Positions 47,832 to 57,338 of a stretch of 64,000 nucleotides of DNA are shown here, piece by piece. Location of the stretch: the NCBI GenBank assembly GCA_029974985.1, contig JARKQC010000329.1:17173-81172 (forward strand). The letters are read 5' to 3'. Under the pieces are notes generated by a model, which was not told the DNA's origin, made no database searches, and saw nothing but the letters and a program-made list of their open reading frames with translations. The DNA comes from Bacteroidota bacterium. Its GTDB lineage: Bacteria > Bacteroidota > Ignavibacteria > Kapaibacteriales > UBA2268. Positions within the stretch are counted from its first letter, which is position 1. Every line of letters begins with the position of its first letter. The translations under genes and the position numbers were made by a program.

Positions 47832-49049
47832 ATGATAAATAATGAAATCATACCACAAATTAGATTTGATTTAGAGCTAATTTCAATAGAAAACGAAGGA
47901 CATCAATTTATTTTACTATCAGATAAACAGCAATATACAAGTTCAGATATTATGATTTCTGTTGAATTATATGATTTTCTTATAAATATACCATTTTCAA
48001 CAAGATATTCGGATTTAGCAAGCATTTTTGGTATTGAAAATAATGAAATTTTACAATTAATTATTGAGAATATAAAATTTCTCGATGAAGCTGGTTTCCT
48101 CGAAAGTAAAAAATTTTATGAAAAAAGAAATCAAATAGAAAAAGAATATCTCGAATTAAAAGAAAGACCTTATTTATTTGCTGGAAAATCATATCCATAC
48201 GAGATAAATGAATTAAATGATTTTATGAAAAAACTATTTTCAAGTTCAGATTTTGAAAAATACCGCTCTAATGCAAAAGCATTAATCATTCCGCATATTG
48301 ATTTGAAATTAATTGATGAATCCCATTTTGTATATTCTTCTGCATATCATTCTGCTTATGATACTGATTTTGATTTATTAGTAATTTTGGGTACTGCTCA
48401 TTATTATTCAAGCGATTATTTTATGCTAACTTATAAAAATTATACAAGCCCATTGGGTGTATCAAAAACTGATATTGAACTTTTAAATTTATGGAATGCT
48501 GAAAGCGGAAATATATTACATTTCAATGAGTTTGCGCACAAAATAGAACATTCAATTGAATTTCAAATATTATTATCACAATATTATTTTAAAGATAAGA
48601 ATTATACTGTATTGCCGATTTTAGTTGGCTCTTTTCACGATTTTATTTTAAAAAATGAGTTCCCCGAAAATAATGAGAAGTTCAGCACTTTAATTAATTC
48701 ATTAAATATTGCAATTAAAAAAATAGGGAAGAAGCCACTTTTTATTTCAAGTGTTGATTTTGCCCATATTGGACGCAAATTTGATGATAATTTTGATGCA
48801 GAAAGTTATTTAGAGCAACTAAAAATTGACGATAAAAATTTAATTGATTCAATCATAAATTATGATAAAAATAAATTTTTCCAATATATAATAGATACGA
48901 AAGATAAGAATAAAATTTGCGGTACCTCGCCAATTTATTCTATGCTTGCTTTAAATGGTGTTTATAAAGGAAAATTGTTAAATTATTCGCAGTGGAACGA
49001 TATTGCAACAAAATCTGCTGTATCTTTTGCTTCTATTGCTTTGTATTAA
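47832..49049 (+). CDS. Memo-family protein (AmmeMemoRadiSam system protein B)
   Basis: The 405-residue protein has about 130 N-terminal residues with no family I recognise (winged-helix-like). A Memo/MEMO1 domain follows: ALIIPHIDLKLIDES, LLVILGTAHYYSSDYFMLTYKNYTSPLGV, AHKIEHSIEFQILLSQYYF, SVDFAHIGRKF and KICGTSPIYSMLALNG. The His of GTAH, the second His/Cys positions and C of ICG correspond to the conserved metal-site residues of Memo. In other bacteria Memo occurs with AMMECR1 and a radical SAM protein (AmmeMemoRadiSam), neither of which is here. The reaction is not established. Confidence 0.8.
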   Translation: MINNEIIPQIRFDLELISIENEGHQFILLSDKQQYTSSDIMISVELYDFLINIPFSTRYSDLASIFGIENNEILQLIIENIKFLDEAGFLESKKFYEKRNQIEKEYLELKERPYLFAGKSYPYEINELNDFMKKLFSSSDFEKYRSNAKALIIPHIDLKLIDESHFVYSSAYHSAYDTDFDLLVILGTAHYYSSDYFMLTYKNYTSPLGVSKTDIELLNLWNAESGNILHFNEFAHKIEHSIEFQILLSQYYFKDKNYTVLPILVGSFHDFILKNEFPENNEKFSTLINSLNIAIKKIGKKPLFISSVDFAHIGRKFDDNFDAESYLEQLKIDDKNLIDSIINYDKNKFFQYIIDTKDKNKICGTSPIYSMLALNGVYKGKLLNYSQWNDIATKSAVSFASIALY

Positions 49050-49071
49050 TATTAATTTAAAAAGGATTGTT

Positions 49072-50070
49072 ATGAATAAGAATTATCTTGCTTTAGTTAC
49101 CGAAGAATATGAACCCAATAAATTTTCAAGAAGTATAAAAACAAAAACCTTAGGAGAAATCCCAGAAAATTATAGTTTAGTAAAGGTTGAATATTCATCA
49201 CTAAATTATAAAGACGCTTTAACTGCGCGTGGACACAAAGGAATAGCAAGAAATTATCCACATACTCCCGGCATAGATGCAAGTGGAATTATTGAAATAT
49301 GCAATTCTGGAAAATTTAAAGTTGGCGATGAAGTTATTGTTACTGGGCACGACTTAGGAATGAATACAAATGGTGGATTTGGGCAATATATTGTCGTCCC
49401 CGATGATTGGATTGTTCCTTTACCAAGTAATCTAACCCTTTATGAAGCTATGTGCTATGGTACAGCTGGATTTACTGCGGCAATTTGTGTTTATGAATTA
49501 ATACGCAATAATATTAAGCCCGAAACAGGAAAAATTCTTGTTACTGGGGCAACAGGTGGCGTTGGCACAATAGCAATCGGAATTCTTTCAAAATTAAATT
49601 ATGAAGTTGTGGCTTCAACGGGTAAAAGTGATGAATATGAGTATTTAAAAAATCTTGGTGCAATAGAAATTATTAATCGCTCCGAACTTGAAGAAAGCTC
49701 TAAAAAACCGATGCTATCTGCAAAGTGGAGCGGAGTAATAGATAATGTAGGGGGCAAAACCTTATCGAATTTGATTAAATCAGTGGGTATGCACGGCTGT
49801 GTATGTGTTTTAGGAAATGTTTCAGGAGATTATTTCGAAACAAGTGTTTATCCGTTTCTTTTAAGAGGCATATCATTGATAGGTATAGATTCTGCTTCAA
49901 AAGATAAAAATCTCCGCGATGATTTATGGATTAAATTATCAAAAGAGTGGAAAATAGATAATTTAGTTGATTTATGCCGCTTAGTACCATTAAAAAATCT
50001 CGATGAAGAAATTAATTTAATACTCAAAGGCGGTCAAAAAGGCAGAGTAGTAGTAAAACTTTGGGATTAA
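49072..50070 (+). CDS. YhdH/YhfP-type NADPH-dependent quinone/acryloyl-CoA-like reductase
   Basis: The start is ATG 49072 with AAAGGATTG upstream; an earlier start at 49003 would lie inside the Memo gene. The 332-residue zinc-free medium-chain dehydrogenase has LVKVEYSSLNYKDALTARGHKGIARNYPHTPGIDASGIIE, the catalytic-domain signature, and the NADPH Rossmann GKILVTGATGGVGTIAIGILSKL. SVYPFLLRGISLIGIDS is the YhdH/AcuI subfamily motif. Family members reduce quinones or acryloyl-CoA; the substrate here is not determined. It probably ends the plus-strand operon that began with def. Confidence 0.9.
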   Translation: MNKNYLALVTEEYEPNKFSRSIKTKTLGEIPENYSLVKVEYSSLNYKDALTARGHKGIARNYPHTPGIDASGIIEICNSGKFKVGDEVIVTGHDLGMNTNGGFGQYIVVPDDWIVPLPSNLTLYEAMCYGTAGFTAAICVYELIRNNIKPETGKILVTGATGGVGTIAIGILSKLNYEVVASTGKSDEYEYLKNLGAIEIINRSELEESSKKPMLSAKWSGVIDNVGGKTLSNLIKSVGMHGCVCVLGNVSGDYFETSVYPFLLRGISLIGIDSASKDKNLRDDLWIKLSKEWKIDNLVDLCRLVPLKNLDEEINLILKGGQKGRVVVKLWD

Positions 50071-50130
50071 AGTAACTTTGTGATTAATTTATCTTTTTAA
50101 AATTAATTATAATTATTAATACAATATTTT

Positions 50131-51417
50131 TTATTTTTCTAATATTAACAGATATTCGGACTTCATTCCTTCTGGATTTTTATTATTTCTTGCACCGAAT
50201 AATTGTCTCATTTTTATTCTATCTTCATAAATAGCTCTAAAACTGAAACCATATTCAGAGAAATATTCGTTAATTATTTTCCAAGTTTCAACTTCAATTC
50301 CATCAACTTTGGGGTTGCCTACAAAAATACAAGCTAACCCACCTTTTTTTAAATTTATTGTAGCATTTTCTAAAGCTTTAATTGTATAATAAAAATATGA
50401 ATTTAGCATATCTTCTAATTTTTTTATTTTAAGTTCTTTTCTAATTTTATTTAAAGAATCTGTTTCAATTAATTTATTTGCTTTTCTATAAGGTATTTCT
50501 AAATTTGCTAAACTTTTAACTTGTTTTTCACTATAACCGAGCCAATACAAATCAAGTTTAAAAGTTCTAATATATTCTTGTGCTTGTAAATAAGGTGGTG
50601 AAGTTATTAAACAATCTACTTCAATATCTTTTTCAATTTGATAATTCGCACTATCAACTCCACCATAATATTTAACAAAATTATTATTATTTAGAGTTAA
50701 ATTTATAAACTGATTAATATCTTTCAATATATCATTTGATTGATTAACAATAGTATTTATTAATATATTTTTCCAATCTTTTGTTAATAATTCACTTATA
50801 TAAGAATTTTTATATTTTGATTTAAATAGTTTTGGGGTTTTATGCTCTGCAAAAGAAAATATTTTGCTAACTTTGACTAATGTCGCTTGAATAATCATTG
50901 AGTATAAATCATTATCTAGTTTTTTTTGTCCAGCCCAGAATTTTTTTAGTGTATCTAAAATATCTTGTGGATACCAATATTCTAAATTAGACCACGAAGG
51001 TGTGAATTCTGTATTATTGTCAAAAACTTGTTCTAATTTTTTATTTAGTATAGTCTTTTCTAATTGAATTTTTTCTTGAGGTATTTTTAATGGTATAATA
51101 TGGTTCAACATATAATTTAAATCTAATAAAATAGCATTCCTTTTTGCTAAATTTGCTTCTAATCCAACAGTCCCGCTACCTGCAAAAGGATCAATTATCC
51201 AATCATTTTCTTTTGTACAATTATCTATACAATATTTAACTACATGAGGTATAAATTTTGCAGGGTAGTAATATATAGAATGTGTTAAATATGAAGTGCT
51301 AACAATTTCAGGGACTAATTCTCTAAAAGAAACTAATTTAGGATTAAAATTTAATACATCTCCTTTTTTTTGGAGTCTTATATTTTCAGTATAATTTATG
51401 AAAAGCTGTTGTTGCAT
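50131..51417 (-). CDS. DNA methyltransferase (N4-cytosine/N6-adenine class) of a probable R-M system
   Basis: The 428-residue SAM-dependent DNA methyltransferase has the SAM motif NDWIIDPFAGSGTVGLEA (DPFAGSGT at 76-83) and the catalytic motif DCLITSPPYLQAQEYIRTF (SPPY at 273-276). SPPY is typical of N4-cytosine methylases and some N6-adenine ones. About 190 residues separate the two motifs and presumably hold the target-recognition part (order I, TRD, IV). GGLACIFVGNPKVDGIEVE is a later motif. It is 9 bp downstream of the putative restriction gene on the same strand. The recognised sequence is unknown. Confidence 0.85.
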   Translation of the reverse strand: MQQQLFINYTENIRLQKKGDVLNFNPKLVSFRELVPEIVSTSYLTHSIYYYPAKFIPHVVKYCIDNCTKENDWIIDPFAGSGTVGLEANLAKRNAILLDLNYMLNHIIPLKIPQEKIQLEKTILNKKLEQVFDNNTEFTPSWSNLEYWYPQDILDTLKKFWAGQKKLDNDLYSMIIQATLVKVSKIFSFAEHKTPKLFKSKYKNSYISELLTKDWKNILINTIVNQSNDILKDINQFINLTLNNNNFVKYYGGVDSANYQIEKDIEVDCLITSPPYLQAQEYIRTFKLDLYWLGYSEKQVKSLANLEIPYRKANKLIETDSLNKIRKELKIKKLEDMLNSYFYYTIKALENATINLKKGGLACIFVGNPKVDGIEVETWKIINEYFSEYGFSFRAIYEDRIKMRQLFGARNNKNPEGMKSEYLLILEK

Positions 51418-51426
51418 TAGAAATAT

Positions 51427-52557
51427 TTACAATTTTGAATAAATAACTTTGAGAAAAACTAAATCTCTAATATAATGATATTTATCGGAAATACTAGCAA
51501 ATGGAATACTATCTTCTATCCAGATAGGTATAATTTTATTTACAATTTTATCAACGGATTTGCAAATTGATTTGTAATTTGTATAGTCAATATCAAAACC
51601 AACTTTATCAAGTTTTTTATTCAATAAATCTATGTTTGATAGCGATTTTAAATTATTTACTTCTAATTCAATATTTGCAACTGAATAAGCAATCCACAAA
51701 TCATCCCAATTTTCAATTAAATTAATAAGGTCTTTTATACTATTTAAAATACTTGTATCGTTTGTTTCAGCCCATTCAAAAAGTGCATTAGCAATTTCTT
51801 CTGTTCCGTAAGCAAGTTTCAAATTAATTTGACCACTAATTTGATAGCCTTTTGCAATATCCTTTCTAAATTTATTTTCATCTGGTATGAAATCCTTTAA
51901 AGATGAATAAATTTTAGAAATTGTTGAATTTAATTGCTGTGAATTTCGTTCATCCCAAACACAAATTAAATAGAGTATATTATTGATAGAATTTTTGTTT
52001 AATCTTAAAAGCATCCGTAACAAATCAACTAACGAACCTTTTGCTGTTGTCCCACCAGTATCATCTCTTGACCGTAGTTGTAATAAAACTATTTTATTCA
52101 ATGTTGAATTTAAACCCATAACATCAATATCTAAATTCTGAATTGTCGAATTGAAACTTTGAGATAAAATTTCTTGCATTCTAACTACTTTATCTGGCAC
52201 TTCATTACAGTTTGCATAATTTTGTAAAATATTTTTCATCATCTCTTCTAATACTTTACCTTGTCTTGCACGGTAAGAACTTTGAAAAAATTGATGAAAA
52301 GCAAACATATTAGGATAATATTGAGCAAGTTTGTATGAAGAGAGTTTTTCAGCTCTTCTAATACCAGCAGCAAACATTTTTATCTTGTCTAAATCTTCTT
52401 TAAGACTTTTTAATTCATCGTCAAATAGTTTTTTAATAATATCATTAGAAAGCCCTAATGGGCTTTTTAAAATCTTCTTTATAAGTTCAGTAGATTTTTT
52501 GCTATCCAACAATTGTAAAAATATTCTATCTTGATAGTTTGTTTCATTTGTTTTCAT
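51427..52557 (-). CDS. Putative type II restriction endonuclease
   Basis: The 376-residue protein has no family I can name, but it lies 9 bp upstream of a DNA methyltransferase and shows a PD-(D/E)xK-like pattern. SSYRARQGKVLEEMM (about 94-107) has an acidic helix E104/E105. LDIDVMGLN (142-150) has D143/D145, and IVLLQLRSRDDTGGTTAKGSL (156-176) gives a beta-strand with Q160-x-R162, a variant of the ExK end of the motif. The rest is helical. An REase partner of the methylase is the natural reading, but activity is unproven. It starts next to a 445-bp non-coding AT-rich spacer. Confidence 0.6.
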   Translation of the reverse strand: MKTNETNYQDRIFLQLLDSKKSTELIKKILKSPLGLSNDIIKKLFDDELKSLKEDLDKIKMFAAGIRRAEKLSSYKLAQYYPNMFAFHQFFQSSYRARQGKVLEEMMKNILQNYANCNEVPDKVVRMQEILSQSFNSTIQNLDIDVMGLNSTLNKIVLLQLRSRDDTGGTTAKGSLVDLLRMLLRLNKNSINNILYLICVWDERNSQQLNSTISKIYSSLKDFIPDENKFRKDIAKGYQISGQINLKLAYGTEEIANALFEWAETNDTSILNSIKDLINLIENWDDLWIAYSVANIELEVNNLKSLSNIDLLNKKLDKVGFDIDYTNYKSICKSVDKIVNKIIPIWIEDSIPFASISDKYHYIRDLVFLKVIYSKL

Positions 52558-53002
52558 AATTTAGATATTAGTATTGATAATCATTACAAAGATTATTTTC
52601 TCACCTAATTAAATTTTTAGTTTTTAAAATACAACCACTTTTATATGATGTATAATATAAACTAAAATTACGGATATTTATTTTATTATTAAAAAAAATA
52701 AAATAGGTAATTTTTAAAAAATTGATTTTAAGATAATTTAAAATTCATTTAGATTTTAAAAAAGAAAATTAGGAGTAAGTGAAAATATATGCTAGTTGAT
52801 ATTTAAAATTATTTATAAAGAGATTGAAAAATAAAATATATATATCTTAAATGTAAAAAAATGTTTAAAATAATTATTATTTATTAATGAAATATATATT
52901 AATTAAGAATAAAAGAAATTGATAAATAAAGAGATATAAAAAACAACAAAAGGGGATAAATAATTAATCCCCTTATTTATAATTCTTTCTAAAAATTGCT
53001 TT
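52558..53002. other. 445-bp AT-rich non-coding spacer
   Basis: The region between the restriction gene start and the rpmG stop is mostly A/T homopolymers and no ORF is credible. It contains only the rpmG terminator at 52950-52974 and presumably the promoter of the restriction-modification genes, for which I see no clear TAnnTTTG. Confidence 0.6.
52950..52974 (-). terminator. Terminator of rpmG
   Basis: AAGGGGAT (52950-52957) pairs with ATCCCCTT (52967-52974) around AAATAATTA. On the minus strand the hairpin is followed by TTGTTGTTTTTT, 29 bp after rpmG. Confidence 0.75.
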
Positions 53003-53182
53003 TTATTTAATTTCTTTATGTAAAGTATGTCGTCTTAAAAAAGGATTATATTTCTTTATTTCAAGACGGTTAGGTGTATTTTGTTTGTTTTTTGTAGTAG
53101 AATACCTTGAAGGTGGTTTACCTTCGGCTTTGGCTTCTGTACATTCCACAGTAATAATAATTCTTTGTTCTTTTTTAGCCAT
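53003..53182 (-). CDS. rpmG: 50S ribosomal protein L33
   Basis: The 59-residue protein is too short for the ORF cut-off used in many scans. It begins [20 protein letters not shown], continues [20 protein letters not shown] and ends [14 protein letters not shown]. The L33 features [23 protein letters not shown] are all present. Only one Cys remains, so it is the zinc-free form. It has a good Bacteroidota-type promoter and its own terminator, so it is a single-gene unit. Confidence 0.95.
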   Translation of the reverse strand: MAKKEQRIIITVECTEAKAEGKPPSRYSTTKNKQNTPNRLEIKKYNPFLRRHTLHKEIK

Positions 53183-53222
53183 TGCTATAATCCTAAAAAC
53201 GATTTTTAATATAATAGAATTA

Positions 53223-53254
53223 CAAAAATAACACTTTTTTATTTTATGACAAAA
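53223..53254 (-). promoter_or_regulatory. Bacteroidota-type promoter of rpmG
   Basis: On the minus strand there is TTTTG (53250-53254), a 19-nt spacer and TATTTTTG (53223-53230), about 41 bp upstream of the rpmG ATG. The spacing is identical to the tRNA-Leu promoter. Confidence 0.75.
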
Positions 53255-53292
53255 AATAATTTTAAAAAACTTATCAATAAATGTAATAATGC

Positions 53293-54438
53293 TTAATTAT
53301 CATCAATATTGATAATATTCTTTTCATTTTCTGATTTCTTTTCTTCTTCTAATCTTCTTTTTTCATCTAATTCTTTAATTTTTTTTTCACGTTTTATTCT
53401 TCTTTGTAAATTAAAATCAACTGATTCTGTTAGAACTACACCCTGTCTTATTATTCCCCTTGCTCTTAATGTATCCTCAGCAAATAAATACCTTTGTCTA
53501 TTTTTTAAGCTACCTCTTGATACTTTGGGTATTTGACTAATTGGAATCAAGGCTTCTTCAACTTGCATTGGGTCTGGTGGCAAATCTAAAATTACTTCTT
53601 TATTTGACCTTAACGAAAGCCAAGGTTTTTTAATTGGAGGAGTAAAATCAAAATGGTCAATAACAATAACTGGCGTCCCAGTCATATAACTTGTTTTAAG
53701 AATAGTATCATATTTTTCGCCTTCACCCCATTTAAAGAGCCATTTTGCATCGTCCATAAATTGTCTAAAACAAGAATGCGACGCTGGGTAGCCAGGCATA
53801 TCAAATTTATGAAAAGCACTTCCAGCATACTTATGAATATTCCAAGTATAAGGCATTTTCCAAGTGCTATCAAGCGATGATATTCTAAGTTCCTGTTTCC
53901 ATACCATTGCATAACGTCCTGGATACGATGGTGTTCTTTCTTTGCCTGTATTTGTTGCTGCAAATCTAACTTGTTTTCCATATTCATAACAGCTATATGC
54001 TTGGTATTTTGCGGAAACCATTAATAACTTTTTAATATTTTTTGCACCTTCATAATATTGTGGAAAAATTGAATAAGCAGTCATATCTGCAACAACACTA
54101 TCTGCAACAATAATAGTATCGCCAACTCTTAAAAAACGGCGTTCTTTTCGATTAAGAGTGCAAAACATCTTGTTTAATGCAGGATTTTCTTTAGTTTCTT
54201 CAAAATTTTTTTTGATGGAATCAAGGTGTGCCTTATTTTGTATAACAAAATAACTATAATTAATTTTTGGAAATGCTTCAGACAAATTTTGTGTATTGTG
54301 GGAATTAGAATCTAAACTAATTTCAACATATTCTTCACTTATATCTTTCCCAAGTGAATTATTATTGCTATCACAACTTGAAATAAAAATTACAGAAAAT
54401 AATAAAAACAATGAAAATCTAACGAATATTATTTGCAT
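53293..54438 (-). CDS. L,D-transpeptidase (YkuD/ErfK-like) lipoprotein
   Basis: The ATG at 54438 is chosen over an upstream start at 54534 because it gives a lipoprotein signal, [20 protein letters not shown] followed by SC (lipidated C22). The product is 381 residues. A YkuD-like catalytic site is visible in [23 protein letters not shown]210 and the S220-H221-S222-C223-F-R225 group, where the usual SHGC is SHSC. The C-terminus is a charged, probably coiled-coil tail ([23 protein letters not shown]). The enzyme would cross-link peptidoglycan stem peptides or attach outer-membrane proteins. Its start overlaps the POT transporter gene by 20 bp. Confidence 0.75.
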   Translation of the reverse strand: MQIIFVRFSLFLLFSVIFISSCDSNNNSLGKDISEEYVEISLDSNSHNTQNLSEAFPKINYSYFVIQNKAHLDSIKKNFEETKENPALNKMFCTLNRKERRFLRVGDTIIVADSVVADMTAYSIFPQYYEGAKNIKKLLMVSAKYQAYSCYEYGKQVRFAATNTGKERTPSYPGRYAMVWKQELRISSLDSTWKMPYTWNIHKYAGSAFHKFDMPGYPASHSCFRQFMDDAKWLFKWGEGEKYDTILKTSYMTGTPVIVIDHFDFTPPIKKPWLSLRSNKEVILDLPPDPMQVEEALIPISQIPKVSRGSLKNRQRYLFAEDTLRARGIIRQGVVLTESVDFNLQRRIKREKKIKELDEKRRLEEEKKSENEKNIINIDDN

Positions 54439-55843
54439 CACGAACACCAATAAATTTTTGATACAAAAGCAACCCAATAATACATAAAATACCAATACTG
54501 CTAAATAAAAGCCACAATTCAGTTGTATAAGCATAGTTTACGATTTCAGTTTTTGGAATACCAACCGAATTTGCAATTTTAATTGCTTCTCCAATCTTAA
54601 CATCTTCTGGCAATGTTACATTCAAATTATTATTTAAAATTGTAGATTTAATATAATTAATCATAGGATTATCAATGAATTTAACATAAAGCCATGCTCC
54701 TAAAAAGCCACCAATAAACGATCCAAAAAATCCATAAAGAAAGCCAAATCCCATATAAGTTGCTTTTTTATCGGGTGGTGCGATTGTGCCAAGATAAGAT
54801 ATAAATTTTGGATGAGCAGTCATTTCGCCTATTGAAAATAAAAATAATCCTATAAGTAAAACCCAAATACTTGAATTTATAGCTAATATTGCCATACCTA
54901 TGGTTCCAATTGCAATTCCCGTGATTAATGTAGGCAGTGGTTTTGAATTTTTAACAATATTTGAAATAAATAATTGCAATAGAATAATTGTAGCGGCATT
55001 TATTACAGTAACGTGTTCAATATCAAATTTCCAATCAAATCCAAGAATATTACTGACAAAATTATTTAACGACGAGGCGTCAACGAATTCTTTTACATAC
55101 CAAAGAACCGCATCAAACATCTGAAAATATAAAATCCAGAACCAAGAATAAATAAAAATAAATAGTATAAATCTCCAATCAAGAATAACCATTTTTATTT
55201 TTGAAAAAATGTCTTTCAAAGATTCTAATATTGTGGTATCATCATTTTTTTCGATAATAGGCTCTTTATATAAAAATAAAGTTGGTAAAATCATCAACCC
55301 CGTAACTATTCCCGCAAGTAGAAGTACATAAGACCAATCGAGAGTTTTTAAGTAAGGAACAATAATTAATGGAAAAATAAATGCACCAAGATTGATTGAC
55401 CAATAAAATATTCCAAAACCAAGTGTGCTATTTTCTTCATTAGTTACTTTTGCAATTGTTCCAGAAATAACGGGTTTAAATGTGCCTGCACCAAATGCCA
55501 TTACGATTAAAAAAATGAATACCGGCACATAAGCAGTAACCTGCGATGTGAGAATATAACCTAATCCAAGTAAAGAAAAAGCTACAAGTAGCGTTTTTCT
55601 ATAACCAAGTTTATCAGCTATCGCACCAGATAAAATAGGTAGTATATATAAAAGAGGTTGAATCGTACCCTTGATAGCACCGACTTCGGTCTTAGAAAAA
55701 CCGAGTAAATCAGTTAAATAAACTGATAGAATACTCATCACACCATAATAGGCACCACGCTCAAAAAATTCAAATATTATTACAACCCAATAAGTAAAAG
55801 GGAATTGCTTCAATCCCTTTTTTTTAACATTTTCTTCGTTCAT
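54419..55843 (-). CDS. POT/PTR2-family proton-dependent oligopeptide transporter
   Basis: The 474-residue MFS protein has about 12-14 transmembrane helices. EFFERGAYYGVMSILSVYLTDLLGFS carries the E-x2-E-R POT motif, and GAIADKLGYRKTLLVAFSLLGLG is the MFS loop 2-3 motif. FGIFYWSINLGAFIFPLI is another POT signature. These import di-/tripeptides with protons. Its 3' end overlaps the L,D-transpeptidase gene, so peptide uptake and wall remodelling may be co-expressed. The lack of a terminator between them supports this. Confidence 0.88.
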   Translation of the reverse strand: MNEENVKKKGLKQFPFTYWVVIIFEFFERGAYYGVMSILSVYLTDLLGFSKTEVGAIKGTIQPLLYILPILSGAIADKLGYRKTLLVAFSLLGLGYILTSQVTAYVPVFIFLIVMAFGAGTFKPVISGTIAKVTNEENSTLGFGIFYWSINLGAFIFPLIIVPYLKTLDWSYVLLLAGIVTGLMILPTLFLYKEPIIEKNDDTTILESLKDIFSKIKMVILDWRFILFIFIYSWFWILYFQMFDAVLWYVKEFVDASSLNNFVSNILGFDWKFDIEHVTVINAATIILLQLFISNIVKNSKPLPTLITGIAIGTIGMAILAINSSIWVLLIGLFLFSIGEMTAHPKFISYLGTIAPPDKKATYMGFGFLYGFFGSFIGGFLGAWLYVKFIDNPMINYIKSTILNNNLNVTLPEDVKIGEAIKIANSVGIPKTEIVNYAYTTELWLLFSSIGILCIIGLLLYQKFIGVRDANNIR

Positions 55844-55959
55844 TTGTAAATATAAAATTATTAAATAAAAAAAGCCCGATTGTACGAGCTAACTTTTGCA
55901 ATTTACGAAAAAATTATGATATTTTTATAATAATTTTAGTATAAATGAAAATTTTAAGT

Positions 55960-55967
55960 TAATTTTG
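55960..55967 (+). promoter_or_regulatory. Candidate -7 element (TAATTTTG) of leuCD
   Basis: TAATTTTG matches TAnnTTTG, 77 bp upstream of the leuC ATG. No clear -33 box. GCGGAGAT just before the ATG is the likely ribosome binding site. Confidence 0.35.
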
Positions 55968-56044
55968 TAAATGTTTAAAAGTGATTTTTTTTTAATTATT
56001 TATTTTAATAGCTTTTATTGAAACAAAAGCGGAGATAATAAATT

Positions 56045-57337
56045 ATGCAACAAACAGTTGTTCAAAAAATTTTAGCTAAATCCATTAATAATGATTTTGT
56101 TGCTGTTGGTGATGTAATCGAGCCTACTGTTAATCTTGCTATGTCGCATGAAAATGGTGCATTAGTACTTAATCAATTCAATGAAATTTATAATGGTCTT
56201 GGTGTCGAACCTAAGGTTTGGGATCCATCGAAAATTGCTATAATTTTCGATCATAGAGTGCCTGCAGAAAGTAAAAAAACTGCTACAAATCAAAAAAAAG
56301 TAAGAGAATTTGTTGCTTCGCAAGGAATTACAAAATTTCACGATATTCGCGGAGACGAAGGTGGAATATGCCATCAAATTCTGCCAGAAATGGGTTACGT
56401 TATGCCGGGTTCGGTTATTGTTGGTACTGATAGCCATACTACTACACATGGTGCTTTGGGTGCTTTTTCATTTGGTATTGGTGCAACTGAAATGGCATCT
56501 GTATGGACTTTGGGAAAAATTTTAAATGTTGAGGTTCCACCAACAATAAAAGTTGTTATTAATGGTGAATTGCCTAAATATGTTAGCCCTAAAGATATTA
56601 TATTACATTTGATTGGAAAAATTTCTGCCGAAGGTGCTAATTTTAAAGTTCTTGAATTTCACGGCAGTACAATAAAAAATATGTCCACAAGCGGACGATT
56701 AACTATTTGTAATATGGCTGTTGAAGCGGGAGCTACTTCGGGTATAGTTCCAGCTGACGAAGAAACTGTAAGATATTTACGTGATGTAGCGGGAGTTAAA
56801 GGTGAAATTGATATGATTCAGCCAGATGAAGACGCTATTTATCATCAAGTAGTAGAAATTGATGCTACACAGTTAGTTCCACAAATTGCTTGCCCACATA
56901 CTGTTGATAATGTTAAACCAATTACCGAAGTTGAAGGAACGAAAGTTCATCAAATTGTAATTGGCTCTTGTACAAATGGCAGACTTGATGATATTGCAAT
57001 CGCGGCTAAAGTATTAAAAGGTAAAAAAGTATCAAAAGATGTTAGAATGCTTGTATTCCCCGCATCAGCAAGAATTTATAACGAAGCAATTGAATTAGGT
57101 TATGTGAGCGATTTAATGAAAGCAGGTGCTGTTGTGATGAACTCCGGTTGTGGACCTTGTCTTGGTATTCATCAAGGTGCGTTAGGTGATGGGGAAGTAG
57201 CGCTTGCAACAACAAATAGAAATTTCAAAGGTAGAATGGGTAATCCAGTTTCTGATGTTTATTTATCATCTCCAGTTGTTGCCGCAGTATCTGCACTAAC
57301 TGGGGTAATTACTAATCCACAAAAAGGAGATTTTTAA
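56045..57337 (+). CDS. leuC: 3-isopropylmalate dehydratase large subunit (short, aconitase family)
   Basis: The [4Fe-4S] isomerase large subunit, 430 residues, belongs to the short form found in archaea and some bacteria (typical bacterial LeuC is about 470). Cluster ligands are C309 (GSCTNGR), C369 and C372 (NSGCGPCLG). Other motifs are FDHRVPAESKKTA, GTDSHTTTHGALGAF and TTNRNFKGRMGNP. It is paired with a small subunit, leuD, 1 bp downstream. Homoaconitase or a related hydro-lyase cannot be excluded. leuA and leuB are not here. Confidence 0.85.
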   Translation: MQQTVVQKILAKSINNDFVAVGDVIEPTVNLAMSHENGALVLNQFNEIYNGLGVEPKVWDPSKIAIIFDHRVPAESKKTATNQKKVREFVASQGITKFHDIRGDEGGICHQILPEMGYVMPGSVIVGTDSHTTTHGALGAFSFGIGATEMASVWTLGKILNVEVPPTIKVVINGELPKYVSPKDIILHLIGKISAEGANFKVLEFHGSTIKNMSTSGRLTICNMAVEAGATSGIVPADEETVRYLRDVAGVKGEIDMIQPDEDAIYHQVVEIDATQLVPQIACPHTVDNVKPITEVEGTKVHQIVIGSCTNGRLDDIAIAAKVLKGKKVSKDVRMLVFPASARIYNEAIELGYVSDLMKAGAVVMNSGCGPCLGIHQGALGDGEVALATTNRNFKGRMGNPVSDVYLSSPVVAAVSALTGVITNPQKGDF

Positions 57338-57338
57338 A

